Shown here piece by piece: positions 1 to 7,006 of a stretch of 10,418 bases of DNA. Both the position numbers and the translations under genes were made by a program. The DNA comes from Deltaproteobacteria bacterium (GTDB taxonomy: Bacteria > Desulfobacterota > DSM-4660 > Desulfatiglandales > HGW-15), in contig DAOVAK010000050.1 of the NCBI GenBank assembly GCA_030671095.1, positions 1-10,418 of the forward strand. The letters are read 5' to 3'. The notes below the pieces were generated by a model. The model made no database searches. It had not been told where the DNA came from and saw only the letters and a list, made by a program, of their open reading frames with translations. Every line of letters starts with the position of its first letter. Position 1 is the first letter of the stretch.

Positions 1-16
1 TCAGCATTTTCTCCAT
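1..16 (-). CDS. Start of a further operon gene, cut by the left window edge
   Basis: After the AOR stop codon the minus strand carries a strong ribosome binding site, AAAGGAG at 30-24, a 7-nt spacer, and an ATG at 16-14. Only M-E-K-M-L is visible before the window ends, so the product cannot be named. The 21-nt gap after the AOR stop and the good Shine-Dalgarno sequence indicate a co-transcribed gene. Genes following AOR-family enzymes are often molybdopterin or sulfur-carrier (MoaD/ThiS-like) factors, but nothing seen here supports that choice. Confidence 0.6.
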
Positions 17-37
17 GGATCTTCTCCTTTCCAGTAA

Positions 38-1978
38 TTAGAGCAGATGGGATGGCTCTTTCTCTATGCCAAGTCTTTTCAGCGTCTTGGGAATAGGAAT
101 ACCGCTTTTGTCCCAGCCGTGGTGCTCGTAGAATTCATCAACCATCTTAACGAACTTCTCACGATCTATAGTCAAACCGATAACATCGGGCGCACCGCGC
201 GTGCACGGTTCATCAAAATAGCGGTGATTTAACATGTCGCCTTTCATGAGATCATCTCTTGCCAATCCCTCCCTGAGGTTGAAGAGTCTCTCCATATTGT
301 TGCACCTCTCAGCAATGGTCCAGATCTCTTCAGGAGTCAATTCCAGTCCCGTATTGTAATAGAGCACCTTGGACCAATCTTCAAAATTGGGAAGGGTTGG
401 CCCGAGAAAGGTGGTGTGATATTTGCAAATCCCGAGACAGTCCACGCCCATGAAACAAGTCTCTTGCCAAAAAACCTGCCAAGGCTTTCCCTCATAATCG
501 GTATGTTCAGAGCTCAACGGCCCATCGTAGGGCACAGGATTGCTGTATATCTTCCTCAGGACTTCCTCGGGCAAATGGTAGAGGTCAATAGCAGGGCGGC
601 TCCTCAAATGATCTGAGCCCCTTGAGGCCGTGGCCACGTTGAGTGCCAGCGCTGGCGTTGCCCGCTCGTCCGAGTTCAGGTTGGACATCCCCTTGACCTG
701 AATGAGATATTCAAAGGAGTCCTTACCAATCTTTTCGGCGGCCAAAATGCCTCCATCAGCCAGTGTATCTCCGAGAAAGCCCTTTCTATAGCAAATGCGT
801 TCGATCATCTCCAGGAGGGCTTCATCATTTCCGAATCTCAGATCAATGCCGTCAGTATCCTTGCTGGTGAGGATTCCCTGTTCATAGAGCTCCATGGCCC
901 AGGAGATAAGACTTCCCGTTTCCAGGCAATCCATGCCAAACTGATTAACCAGATGATTCCCAGTCAGTACGGTCACGGCATTCTTGGTGTCCGGTTGTGC
1001 ACCAAATGCACATTGCGTGGTGTACTCAGGTCCTTCATCATATGTCCCTGCATAGGGACCGGACGGAATCTTATATTGGGCACGGCAGTGCACCTGACAG
1101 GCAAAGCACCCGGTCATGTGATGCTCTCCCATGGTTTCCGTAGCGATCTCATCCAGTCTCTCCGGTTCGATGTCATCCGCATATTCACACTGGTTGTACT
1201 GGAAATTCCTGGTCCTTACACCGCCCCAAGAATTGGTCGCTCCCCAGATGAAAGGCGTCCCAAGCGCTCCCATGGTCTGATTTACTTTGGAGCTTGAGAT
1301 TTGATCAATGAATCGCTTGTTATACTCTAGTGCGTCGACAGGATGGGCAATTTTTATGTCCATCGTTCCTCTGGCAGCTATGGCCTTGAGGTTTTTGGAC
1401 CCCATCACGCAACCCATGCCCGTTCTACCACCAGCGTTCTTGATACCTGTCATCACATTGGCGAACCTGACCAGGTTCTCACCTGCCGGGCCGATCACCA
1501 AACTTTTGATGTCCTCATCTCCCAATTCTTCCCTAATGGCCCATTGCGTATCAGTAACAGACTTACCCCATAGGTTTTCGGCATCTCGTATCTCTATTTC
1601 ACCGTTGTGGATCCAGAGATAGCACGGCTTTTTCGCCTTGCCCTTGATGACCAGGTGGTGAAAGCCGGCCCAGGCCATTTCGGGAGAAAAAAATCCTCCC
1701 ATATTGGTGCTGCCGAGTAAATTTGTGAGCGGAGATTTTGCCATAACGTGGGTTCTGGATGTGGCAGAAGCGCAGGTCCCGCATAGGATACCGCCGCTCA
1801 CCATGAGCGCATTTCCAGCGCCGAGCGGGTTACAACCTTTCTTCGTATGGTTATAAAGTAAATATGCATCCAGCCCTCTTCCGCCGAGGAATTTCTTTCG
1901 AACCTCAAGCGGAATAGGCCTCGTTTCAATCTTACCCGTGGAAAGATCGATGTAAGCTACCTTCCTATCTAATGCCAT
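38..1978 (-). CDS. Aldehyde:ferredoxin oxidoreductase (AOR) family tungsten enzyme
   Basis: A 646-residue protein, in the 600-660 range usual for the AOR family, which binds a tungsten bis-pterin cofactor and one [4Fe-4S] cluster in the cytoplasm. The N-terminal domain has the typical FLGGRGLDAYLLY stretch (30-42). The cluster ligands are clear: Cys291, Cys294 and Cys298 (GCFACQVHC) plus Cys518 in DCLGIC. Glu318 (EGPEY) and His457 (SDHLR) line up by motif with the active-site Glu313 and His448 of Pyrococcus furiosus AOR. The ATG is preceded by AAGGGG at about 9 nt and lies 18 nt after the zinc-ribbon gene. The family includes aldehyde oxidases, acid reductases and BamB, the active-site subunit of class II benzoyl-CoA reductase. 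Upstream Hdr genes suggest coupling to an electron-bifurcating or confurcating module, as in Bam, but the missing BamC-like partner argues against a standard BamB. The family call is firm; the substrate is unknown. Confidence 0.93.
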   Translation of the reverse strand: MALDRKVAYIDLSTGKIETRPIPLEVRKKFLGGRGLDAYLLYNHTKKGCNPLGAGNALMVSGGILCGTCASATSRTHVMAKSPLTNLLGSTNMGGFFSPEMAWAGFHHLVIKGKAKKPCYLWIHNGEIEIRDAENLWGKSVTDTQWAIREELGDEDIKSLVIGPAGENLVRFANVMTGIKNAGGRTGMGCVMGSKNLKAIAARGTMDIKIAHPVDALEYNKRFIDQISSSKVNQTMGALGTPFIWGATNSWGGVRTRNFQYNQCEYADDIEPERLDEIATETMGEHHMTGCFACQVHCRAQYKIPSGPYAGTYDEGPEYTTQCAFGAQPDTKNAVTVLTGNHLVNQFGMDCLETGSLISWAMELYEQGILTSKDTDGIDLRFGNDEALLEMIERICYRKGFLGDTLADGGILAAEKIGKDSFEYLIQVKGMSNLNSDERATPALALNVATASRGSDHLRSRPAIDLYHLPEEVLRKIYSNPVPYDGPLSSEHTDYEGKPWQVFWQETCFMGVDCLGICKYHTTFLGPTLPNFEDWSKVLYYNTGLELTPEEIWTIAERCNNMERLFNLREGLARDDLMKGDMLNHRYFDEPCTRGAPDVIGLTIDREKFVKMVDEFYEHHGWDKSGIPIPKTLKRLGIEKEPSHLL

Positions 1979-1996
1979 TTTTTTATTCCCCTTTCT

Positions 1997-2266
1997 TTAC
2001 TGCTTTTTTTCCGCCGCCTTTTTGGCCGCAGTCTCTTGGGCGATTCTTTTGTTCACATCCCACACGGGTCCCCGTATGCGAGGAAAATCAGGGCGAATCC
2101 AAGATACACGGAACTCAAGACCGCATTCGGGGCACTTGCACTGCTTAGCCCCTGGCTCTACGGTAATTCTTCCCATACAAGTTGGATTATGGCACCTGAA
2201 TTTGCCATAGGTCCTGGTCTTCCTGAGACTCTCGGCCCCTGACAGCTTCTCTTTGTCGATTGCCAT
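1997..2266 (-). CDS. Small Cys-rich zinc-ribbon-like protein, 89 residues
   Basis: The protein has five cysteines in a ribbon-like pattern: CHNPTC (25-30), then CKCPEC about 18 residues on. This suggests a structural Zn or rubredoxin-type Fe site. The C-terminal tail is basic and alanine-rich (AAKKAAEKK). There is no signal peptide or membrane segment. The ATG has a strong AAAGGAG site 8 nt upstream, and the stop lies 18 nt before the AOR start, so the two are tightly coupled. In Bam and archaeal WOR/AOR operons this position is often taken by a ferredoxin-like electron carrier. This protein has too few cysteines for two [4Fe-4S] clusters and lacks the CxxCxxCxxxCP signature. It may be a small AOR subunit, an assembly factor or a rubredoxin-like carrier. 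No named family is recognised with confidence. Confidence 0.8.
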   Translation of the reverse strand: MAIDKEKLSGAESLRKTRTYGKFRCHNPTCMGRITVEPGAKQCKCPECGLEFRVSWIRPDFPRIRGPVWDVNKRIAQETAAKKAAEKKQ

Positions 2267-2283
2267 AATGGTTTCTCCTTTCT

Positions 2284-2298
2284 ATTTCTGGCAGAAAT
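2284..2298. promoter_or_regulatory. 15-bp palindrome ahead of the zinc-ribbon gene
   Basis: The sequence ATTTCTGgCAGAAAT is a perfect 7+7 inverted repeat with one central base. It sits immediately upstream of the ribosome binding site of the 1997-2266 gene, in the 125-bp gap after the HdrC-like gene. The one-base centre fits a protein-binding dyad better than an RNA hairpin. It differs from the putative IclR operators at 6000 and 6167. The function is inferred only from shape and place. Confidence 0.35.
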
Positions 2299-2322
2299 AT
2301 TAAAAGTGAGCTTAAAGGCAGA

Positions 2323-2344
2323 CAAGCGATTAAGAAACCGCTTG
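2323..2344. repeat. Small hairpin between the HdrC-like and zinc-ribbon genes
   Basis: CAAGCG at 2323-2328 and CGCTTG at 2339-2344 form a 6-bp stem with a 10-nt loop. No T-run follows on the minus strand, so it is not a classical terminator. It could be an mRNA processing or stability hairpin that sets different levels of the electron-transfer and enzyme genes. The evidence is weak. Confidence 0.25.
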
Positions 2345-2391
2345 GCCTGCTTCCATATATATCTTCAGCGACCAAACGCTTAATTGACGCA

Positions 2392-2862
2392 TTATCCCTT
2401 GTGCCCAGAGCTCACCTTGTACACGATGTCCACATAACTGTTTTTCTTACACCTTTCACACACGGACAGAAGCTCACCTATCTTTTCAGCACTCTCGCCT
2501 TTTTGCAGGTGTTCAAATTCCTTTTTGGGCATGATGTACCTGCCACATACAGGACAAAAAAGGGCATGCTCGTCATATCCACGTTGCAGTAGAAGTTCCC
2601 TTAGCTCCATCATAAAGCCCTGGAAATTGATCCCGCACGGGCAAAAGAAAGTGCATTCCTTACAGGCCAGGCAATACCACAAGGCTTCATCATCGATCTT
2701 CTCAGGGTCAAGGGATAGTCGCTCTACGACGCCTCTAGGGGAACGGTCGTAGACGTATTCCCCATAGAAGTCCAGCATGGGGCAGACAGCAGAACATTTA
2801 CCGCACTCTAAACAAAAATAGAGGTTGTTTTCACGGATAAGCTGCTCAATTTCTGTTTTCAG
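2392..2862 (-). CDS. HdrC-like dicluster ferredoxin with a C-terminal four-Cys knuckle
   Basis: The reading frame is open well upstream of the first ATG (2778). A start there would discard a complete cluster motif, FCLECGKCSAVCP, so the real start is upstream. The best candidate is the CTG at 2862-2860, with AGGAG 8 nt ahead (2875-2871), giving 156 residues. No in-frame ATG, GTG or TTG lies between the cluster motif and the HdrA stop. The two [4Fe-4S] motifs are Cys17/20/23/27 and Cys64/67/70/74, the arrangement of heterodisulfide reductase subunit C. This subunit passes electrons between HdrA and a partner. The C-terminal part adds CPVC (103-106) and CERC (135-138), a zinc-knuckle-like pair not usual in HdrC. 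No HdrB with CCG domains is adjacent, so the partner is probably the AOR-family enzyme. The gene follows HdrA closely. The start codon is uncertain; an ATG at 2884 is in the wrong frame and stops after six codons. Confidence 0.8.
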   Translation of the reverse strand: MKTEIEQLIRENNLYFCLECGKCSAVCPMLDFYGEYVYDRSPRGVVERLSLDPEKIDDEALWYCLACKECTFFCPCGINFQGFMMELRELLLQRGYDEHALFCPVCGRYIMPKKEFEHLQKGESAEKIGELLSVCERCKKNSYVDIVYKVSSGHKG

Positions 2863-2891
2863 TTCAATTTCTCCTGCTTGCCATGGAGTCT

Positions 2892-4607
2892 CTAAGCTAC
2901 GGTTAGTTCATGACTTTCTGCCGTGGTATTAACCATGGCCAATATCTCTTCATCAGTAAATCCCTTTAGCTGAATAGCGCCACTGAGACAAGAGGCCACG
3001 CATAAGCCGCATCCCTTACACTCGGCAGGGTTGGCCAGGGCTACTTTCCTGCTTTCTCCCATCGTATCCTTCCAATCGGTCCAATCTATGGCTCCGAAAG
3101 GACAGATGTCCACACACCTCCCGCAGTTAGAGCACTTCAACGGGTCCACCTCAGCGGTAAATGCCTCGCTGACCACCTGTCCCTGGGCCATTGGGACCGC
3201 TGCCTTGGCTGCAGCAGCATAGCCCTGCGCAACACACTCAGATATCTCTGTGGGATAACGTGCACATCCAGCAATAAACAGACCGTCAGATGGAAACTCA
3301 ACCGGTCTGAGCTTCTGATGGGCCTCCAGAAAATATCCTTCACTTCCAATGGGTATTCTCATGATCTTGGAAAGCTGCTCGTTGTCCTCTCTGGGTACAA
3401 GGGGTGTATTCAAAAGCACGAGATCCACGTCGATTACAATGGTCTTTCCGATGAGCTCATGGTAGACTTCAACCTTCTGGGCCAAATTATCGGAACCCAT
3501 AATTTCAGGAGGCCGATCCACATTATACCGGACGAATCTAATTCCCATCTGGAGTGTTCTTCTGTAATAGTCCTCAAAGACTTTTCCGCCGGCCATAATA
3601 TCCCTTTGCATAATACTTATCTCAGCCTGCGGATTCGCCTCCTTTATCAAGATGGCATTCTTCATGCCTGTGATACAGCAAAACCGCCCGCAATATGTCC
3701 TTTCCTCTACCCTTGCGCCAACGCAGTTTATCATGACAACCCGGTTCAAGTCAGCGTAATTTGACTTAATCTTCTGCTCGAACTCAAGCTGGGTCATCAC
3801 ATTATGAAACTGACCATACCCAAAGAGCCCTGCCGGCTTAAGTTCCTCTGCGCCGACGGCCACAATTATCGTGCCCACCTTCAACTCATGGGTTTTACCC
3901 TTTTTCTTAATCACTGCCTCAAAGTTCCCGAGAAAACCATTCACACCGGTCAGTTCCACGCCAAGATGGACCTTTATCCTTTCGTGATTTGAGACAGCAT
4001 TGATTAAGGGGTCCAGGAGGTCTGCAGAGGGCTCATTCGTGGGAAAGACCCTGTTTATTTCTCTCAAAAGCCCACCCAGCCTATCTTCCTTCTCGATTAA
4101 TTCAACCTGATAGCCCTGGTTGGCGAGAGTCAAGGCAGCTGAGAGACCGGAAATTCCACCTCCGATGACTAAAGATGCCTTTATAACAGCTGTGGACAAA
4201 TCCTCTTGAGGCTTTAAAAGACTAACCTTGGCCACCCCCATGCGGACCAGGTCCTTCGCCTTTAATGTGGAGTCTTCATGCCTATTCATGTGGACCCAGG
4301 AGCAATGCTCCCTGATGTTAACAAACTCAAAGAGGTATTTATTCAGGCCGGCTAGCTCACAGTTTCTTTTAAAAAGCGGTTCATGCGTGCGCGGCGTACA
4401 AGAGGCGACCACCACCCGATTTAGATGATGTTTCTTTATCATGCTCCGGATGGAAGAGAGGCCATCCTCAGAGCAGGTATAGAGATTCCCTTCGGCATAA
4501 ACAACATTGGGTAGGGTCCATGCATACTCCACGACCTTAGGGACATCAACGATACCGCCGATGTTTGTTCCACAGTGGCAAATAAAAACACCTACTGTAA
4601 TTGGCAT
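2892..4607 (-). CDS. hdrA: HdrA-type FAD and iron-sulfur electron-transfer protein
   Basis: A 571-residue HdrA homologue, the flavin-based bifurcating subunit of soluble heterodisulfide reductases. The N-terminal HdrA domain shows GVFICHCGTNI (6-16), ASCTPRTHEPLF (68-79) and NIREHCSWVH (97-106). An FAD-binding Rossmann motif, VIGGGISGL, begins at 147. The HdrA cluster motif YCxxxCC lies at 305-311. Two ferredoxin motifs close the protein: Cys492/495/498/502 and Cys530/533/536/540. It has no fused MvhD domain, unlike QmoB-type proteins. A separate mvhD is encoded on the opposite arm, which fits an HdrA-MvhD pairing in trans. The ATG lies 14 nt after the preceding stop codon, with only a weak A/G-rich ribosome site, so translation is probably coupled. 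The cytoplasmic role is to pass electrons between MvhD/FrhB-type input proteins and HdrC. The family call is firm. Confidence 0.93.
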   Translation of the reverse strand: MPITVGVFICHCGTNIGGIVDVPKVVEYAWTLPNVVYAEGNLYTCSEDGLSSIRSMIKKHHLNRVVVASCTPRTHEPLFKRNCELAGLNKYLFEFVNIREHCSWVHMNRHEDSTLKAKDLVRMGVAKVSLLKPQEDLSTAVIKASLVIGGGISGLSAALTLANQGYQVELIEKEDRLGGLLREINRVFPTNEPSADLLDPLINAVSNHERIKVHLGVELTGVNGFLGNFEAVIKKKGKTHELKVGTIIVAVGAEELKPAGLFGYGQFHNVMTQLEFEQKIKSNYADLNRVVMINCVGARVEERTYCGRFCCITGMKNAILIKEANPQAEISIMQRDIMAGGKVFEDYYRRTLQMGIRFVRYNVDRPPEIMGSDNLAQKVEVYHELIGKTIVIDVDLVLLNTPLVPREDNEQLSKIMRIPIGSEGYFLEAHQKLRPVEFPSDGLFIAGCARYPTEISECVAQGYAAAAKAAVPMAQGQVVSEAFTAEVDPLKCSNCGRCVDICPFGAIDWTDWKDTMGESRKVALANPAECKGCGLCVASCLSGAIQLKGFTDEEILAMVNTTAESHELTVA

Positions 4608-4621
4608 ATGGGCGTCTTTCT

Positions 4622-5923
4622 TTAAGAACCATGTGCAAGGACTTCGGCCGCCTTGGACGCTGCCGCCGATGCCCTAATAACAGAATCGGGTACGTCCATG
4701 GGAGATTGGCAAAAGCCACATCCAAAGATTCCTTCTCTGGTGGTACCGAACGGATTGATGAGTTCCTGGGGTGTGGAGATAAAACCGAACTCATCCAATT
4801 CAATACCTAGATTTTCTGCGATTGAGAGATTGCTCCCGCTCGGTACAAGGGCCTGGCATAGGATGACCATATCAAATTCTCTGGCTTTGAATTCCCTATT
4901 GATCGTATCCTCATAATGAATGACCGAATTTTTATTGTCCTCAATCTCGGTCACCCGGCCCGGCCTCGCACGTACGTATTCCACAGCGTACTGACTTTTG
5001 GCCCTTCGAACATACTCCTGGAAACCTTTTCCGGCTGCCCTCATATCCATATAAAATATGGTTGATGTGAGTTCTGGATAGTGCTCACGGGCCAGAATGG
5101 CCTCTTTTGTGGCGTGCATACAGCAGACGGCGGAACAATACCTTTTGTGCCGGATATCCCTTGATCCCACACATTGAATGAAGGCCAATCTCTTGGGTTC
5201 CTTATCGTCGGAGGGGCGCTTTAGATGTCCGCCGGTGGGGCCGGAAGCGCATATCATTCTTTCAAACTGCATGGCAGTAATGACATTCTTGATCCTTCCC
5301 CAACCGTATTCCGTTAAGGGAGCCACGTCATAAAGATCAAATCCGGTCGCCAGAACGACAGCACCTATATTGAGGGCTAAAACCTTATCTTTCTGTCCGT
5401 AATTGATGGCCTTGGCCTTACATATCTTTTCACAGACACCGCACTTCTTTCCTTGCATCGTCCGGCAATAATCCGGATCTATGACATACGTGGAGGGGAC
5501 GGCCTGGGGAAAATACTTATAAATTGCCTTTCTTTTTGCCAGGCCGGGATTGAACTCATCGTCCGCCTTTGTGGGACACTTCTCAGCGCAGTCCCCACAA
5601 CCGACGCATTTGTCCTCTTCTACAAAACGGGCCTTCTTTATGACCTTAGCCTTAAATCTCCCCGCTTTGCCTGTAAGTTCTGCCAGTTCAGAATAGGTCA
5701 GGAGTTCGATATTATCATGGTTGGCGCATTCGATCATCTTTGGGGCCAAGATACACATTGAACAGTCATTGGTGGGAAAGGTCTTGTCCAGTTGGGCCAT
5801 TCGTCCCCCTATGCTCGGTTTCTTCTCAACAAGATAGACCTTAATGCCCATATTGGCCAGGTCTATGGAGGCCTGAATGCCTGCAATACCACCACCTATG
5901 ACGAGCGCTGCTTTCTGGCTCAA
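4622..5923 (-). CDS. QmoA/HdrA-like FAD protein with inserted ferredoxin domain
   Basis: A 433-residue HdrA-family flavoprotein without the N-terminal HdrA domain, similar in length and layout to QmoA. The FAD motif VIGGGIAGIQAS is at 8-19. FPTNDCSMCILAPKMIE (49-65) is a family signature. An inserted ferredoxin region carries Cys106/109/112/116 and then Cys153/161/164/168, with an unusual seven-residue gap in the second set. The HdrA motif YCSAVCC is at 262-268. The start is TTG at 5923; a stop codon lies five codons upstream in frame and AGGGG precedes it at about 9 nt, so no other start is possible. It is first in the leftward operon, 100 nt after the predicted transcription start. Beside a second HdrA it probably forms a heteromeric HdrA pair. 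A role as a QmoA of adenylylsulfate reduction is unlikely, because no aprAB or qmoC is present. Confidence 0.9.
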   Translation of the reverse strand: MSQKAALVIGGGIAGIQASIDLANMGIKVYLVEKKPSIGGRMAQLDKTFPTNDCSMCILAPKMIECANHDNIELLTYSELAELTGKAGRFKAKVIKKARFVEEDKCVGCGDCAEKCPTKADDEFNPGLAKRKAIYKYFPQAVPSTYVIDPDYCRTMQGKKCGVCEKICKAKAINYGQKDKVLALNIGAVVLATGFDLYDVAPLTEYGWGRIKNVITAMQFERMICASGPTGGHLKRPSDDKEPKRLAFIQCVGSRDIRHKRYCSAVCCMHATKEAILAREHYPELTSTIFYMDMRAAGKGFQEYVRRAKSQYAVEYVRARPGRVTEIEDNKNSVIHYEDTINREFKAREFDMVILCQALVPSGSNLSIAENLGIELDEFGFISTPQELINPFGTTREGIFGCGFCQSPMDVPDSVIRASAAASKAAEVLAHGS

Positions 5924-5999
5924 CGCAACTAACCCCTATAATGCCCAGGATGAGATCCATCCGAGGACTCGGCCCTGCCTTCTCGGCCTCGGTTCCAAA

Positions 6000-6015
6000 G
6001 TTCATTATTATGAAC
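6000..6015. promoter_or_regulatory. Putative IclR operator O1, leftward operon
   Basis: GTTCATTATTATGAAC has perfect 6-bp arms around a 4-bp centre. It covers about +8 to +23 of the predicted leftward transcript, a position that would block early elongation or promoter clearance. It matches the 6167-6182 site at 12 of 16 positions, sharing GTTCA, TAT and GAAC. The binding protein is inferred to be the adjacent IclR regulator. Confidence 0.55.
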
Positions 6016-6029
6016 AGTAAATTGAGCGA

Positions 6030-6057
6030 ATGATAACAGGTTTCTGCCTTTTGTCAA
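6030..6057 (-). promoter_or_regulatory. Sigma70-type promoter of the leftward Hdr-AOR operon
   Basis: On the minus strand, a perfect TTGACA (6057-6052) is followed by a 16-nt spacer and TATCAT (6035-6030), five of six matches to the -10 consensus. The predicted start site is near 6023, giving a 100-nt leader to the TTG start codon at 5923. Confidence 0.65.
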
Positions 6058-6127
6058 GGGGAAAAGCCTGCCCCCTCAGTTCTCTAGCATGCGGCTACTG
6101 AGTAAATAGATTCGGAATAAATAGTTA

Positions 6128-6156
6128 TTGACAGGCGATAGTAAAGGATGTAGAGT
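6128..6156 (+). promoter_or_regulatory. Sigma70-type promoter of the rightward iclR-mvhD operon
   Basis: A perfect TTGACA (6128-6133), a 17-nt spacer and TAGAGT (6151-6156, four of six matches) place the start site near 6163. That leaves a short leader of about 20 nt, without a clear Shine-Dalgarno sequence, before the iclR ATG. Confidence 0.6.
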
Positions 6157-6166
6157 GCCTGAAATC

Positions 6167-6182
6167 GTTCAGTATGCCGAAC
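6167..6182. promoter_or_regulatory. Putative IclR operator O2, autoregulatory
   Basis: GTTCAGTATGCCGAAC has 4-bp arms (GTTC/GAAC) and the same 16-bp overall length as the 6000-6015 site. It lies at about +4 to +19 of the predicted rightward transcript and overlaps the leader just before the iclR ATG at 6184. The two centres are 167 bp apart, close to 16 helical turns, which would allow looping between bound dimers (inference). Confidence 0.45.
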
Positions 6183-6183
6183 A

Positions 6184-6954
6184 ATGTCTGAAAAGTATCA
6201 AGCTCCTTCCGTAAAAAAGGCCTTTCAAATCCTGAAGCTCATCTCCGACACCGATGGGGGACTGGGCATCAGTGACCTGGCAAAGCGCCTTGAAATCGGC
6301 AAAAGCACCGTCCACGGAATAACCTCGGCCCTAGAGGAGCTGGGGACCATCATACGAGACCCGACGACAAAGCGGTATATATTGGGCCTCACACTCCTTG
6401 AACTGGGGAGGTCCGCCTACTCCCAGATCGACCTAAAAGACTTGGTAAGACCCGTCATGGAAGATTTGATGGAAGAGACGCAGGAATCGGTCTTTGTGGG
6501 CGTCCTGAACGGAGAACGCGTCACCATAATTGATATCGTCGAATCCAAGCAAGACCTCAAGATGACTTCCACCAGGGGGACCACCATTCCGCTACTCGCC
6601 GGAGCCGTAGGAAAAGTCTTCTTGGCGACTATGAGTGATGAAAAGGCCAGGGAAATCATTCGGAAAAAGGGACTTTCCCGTTTTACAGAGCATTCGATCA
6701 CAGATCCGGAGGCGTATCTTCAGGCGGCAAGAATTGCGCGGGAAAAAGGATATGCTACTGATTATGAAGAGTACATCCTTGGCGTCCGGGCAGTGGCCTC
6801 ACCGATCAGGGCAGATAATCATTTGATATCAGCTATCTGGGTTGTAGGATTCAAGACGAGTCTGAATGACGATAAGATGAAGGCCGTCATAGAGGCGATT
6901 AAGGAATCGGCAGAGAAAATCAGTCATGGCTTAGAAAAACAATATATGCTATGA
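6184..6954 (+). CDS. IclR-family transcriptional regulator
   Basis: A 256-residue protein, the usual IclR length. The N-terminal winged helix-turn-helix spans roughly residues 8-70 and includes ISDLAKRLEIGKSTVHGI. The C-terminal effector-binding domain (about 75-250) begins with VFVGVLNGERVTIID and contains the typical GTTIPLLAGAVGKVFLA segment (134-150). IclR proteins act as dimers or tetramers that repress or activate catabolic operons in response to small acids, often aromatic or carboxylic intermediates. It opens the rightward operon and faces the Hdr-AOR operon across 260 bp, so control of both arms plus itself is likely. The ATG at 6184 has no clear Shine-Dalgarno sequence; another ATG at 6174 is out of frame. 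mvhD begins 52 nt after its stop. The effector cannot be read from sequence but may be the AOR substrate or product. Confidence 0.93.
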   Translation: MSEKYQAPSVKKAFQILKLISDTDGGLGISDLAKRLEIGKSTVHGITSALEELGTIIRDPTTKRYILGLTLLELGRSAYSQIDLKDLVRPVMEDLMEETQESVFVGVLNGERVTIIDIVESKQDLKMTSTRGTTIPLLAGAVGKVFLATMSDEKAREIIRKKGLSRFTEHSITDPEAYLQAARIAREKGYATDYEEYILGVRAVASPIRADNHLISAIWVVGFKTSLNDDKMKAVIEAIKESAEKISHGLEKQYML

Positions 6955-7006
6955 CGCCTCTGAAAATGCAAAAAAAGCAGATTGCGATTCTAAATGAGGA
7001 GATAAG

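Noticed and set aside
38..1978. Naming the AOR-family gene bamB
   Set aside because: The Hdr/MvhD context is Bam-like, but no BamC-type ferredoxin, bamGHI or benzoyl-CoA pathway gene is visible, and AOR subfamilies cannot be separated by eye.
3318..3764. A 148-codon plus-strand gene
   Set aside because: It lies wholly antisense to the conserved HdrA gene and resembles no protein family.
6075..6102. CTCAGT/ACTGAG dyad between the promoters as an operator
   Set aside because: Only 6-bp arms with a 16-bp gap and no similarity to the paired operator candidates; could easily be chance.
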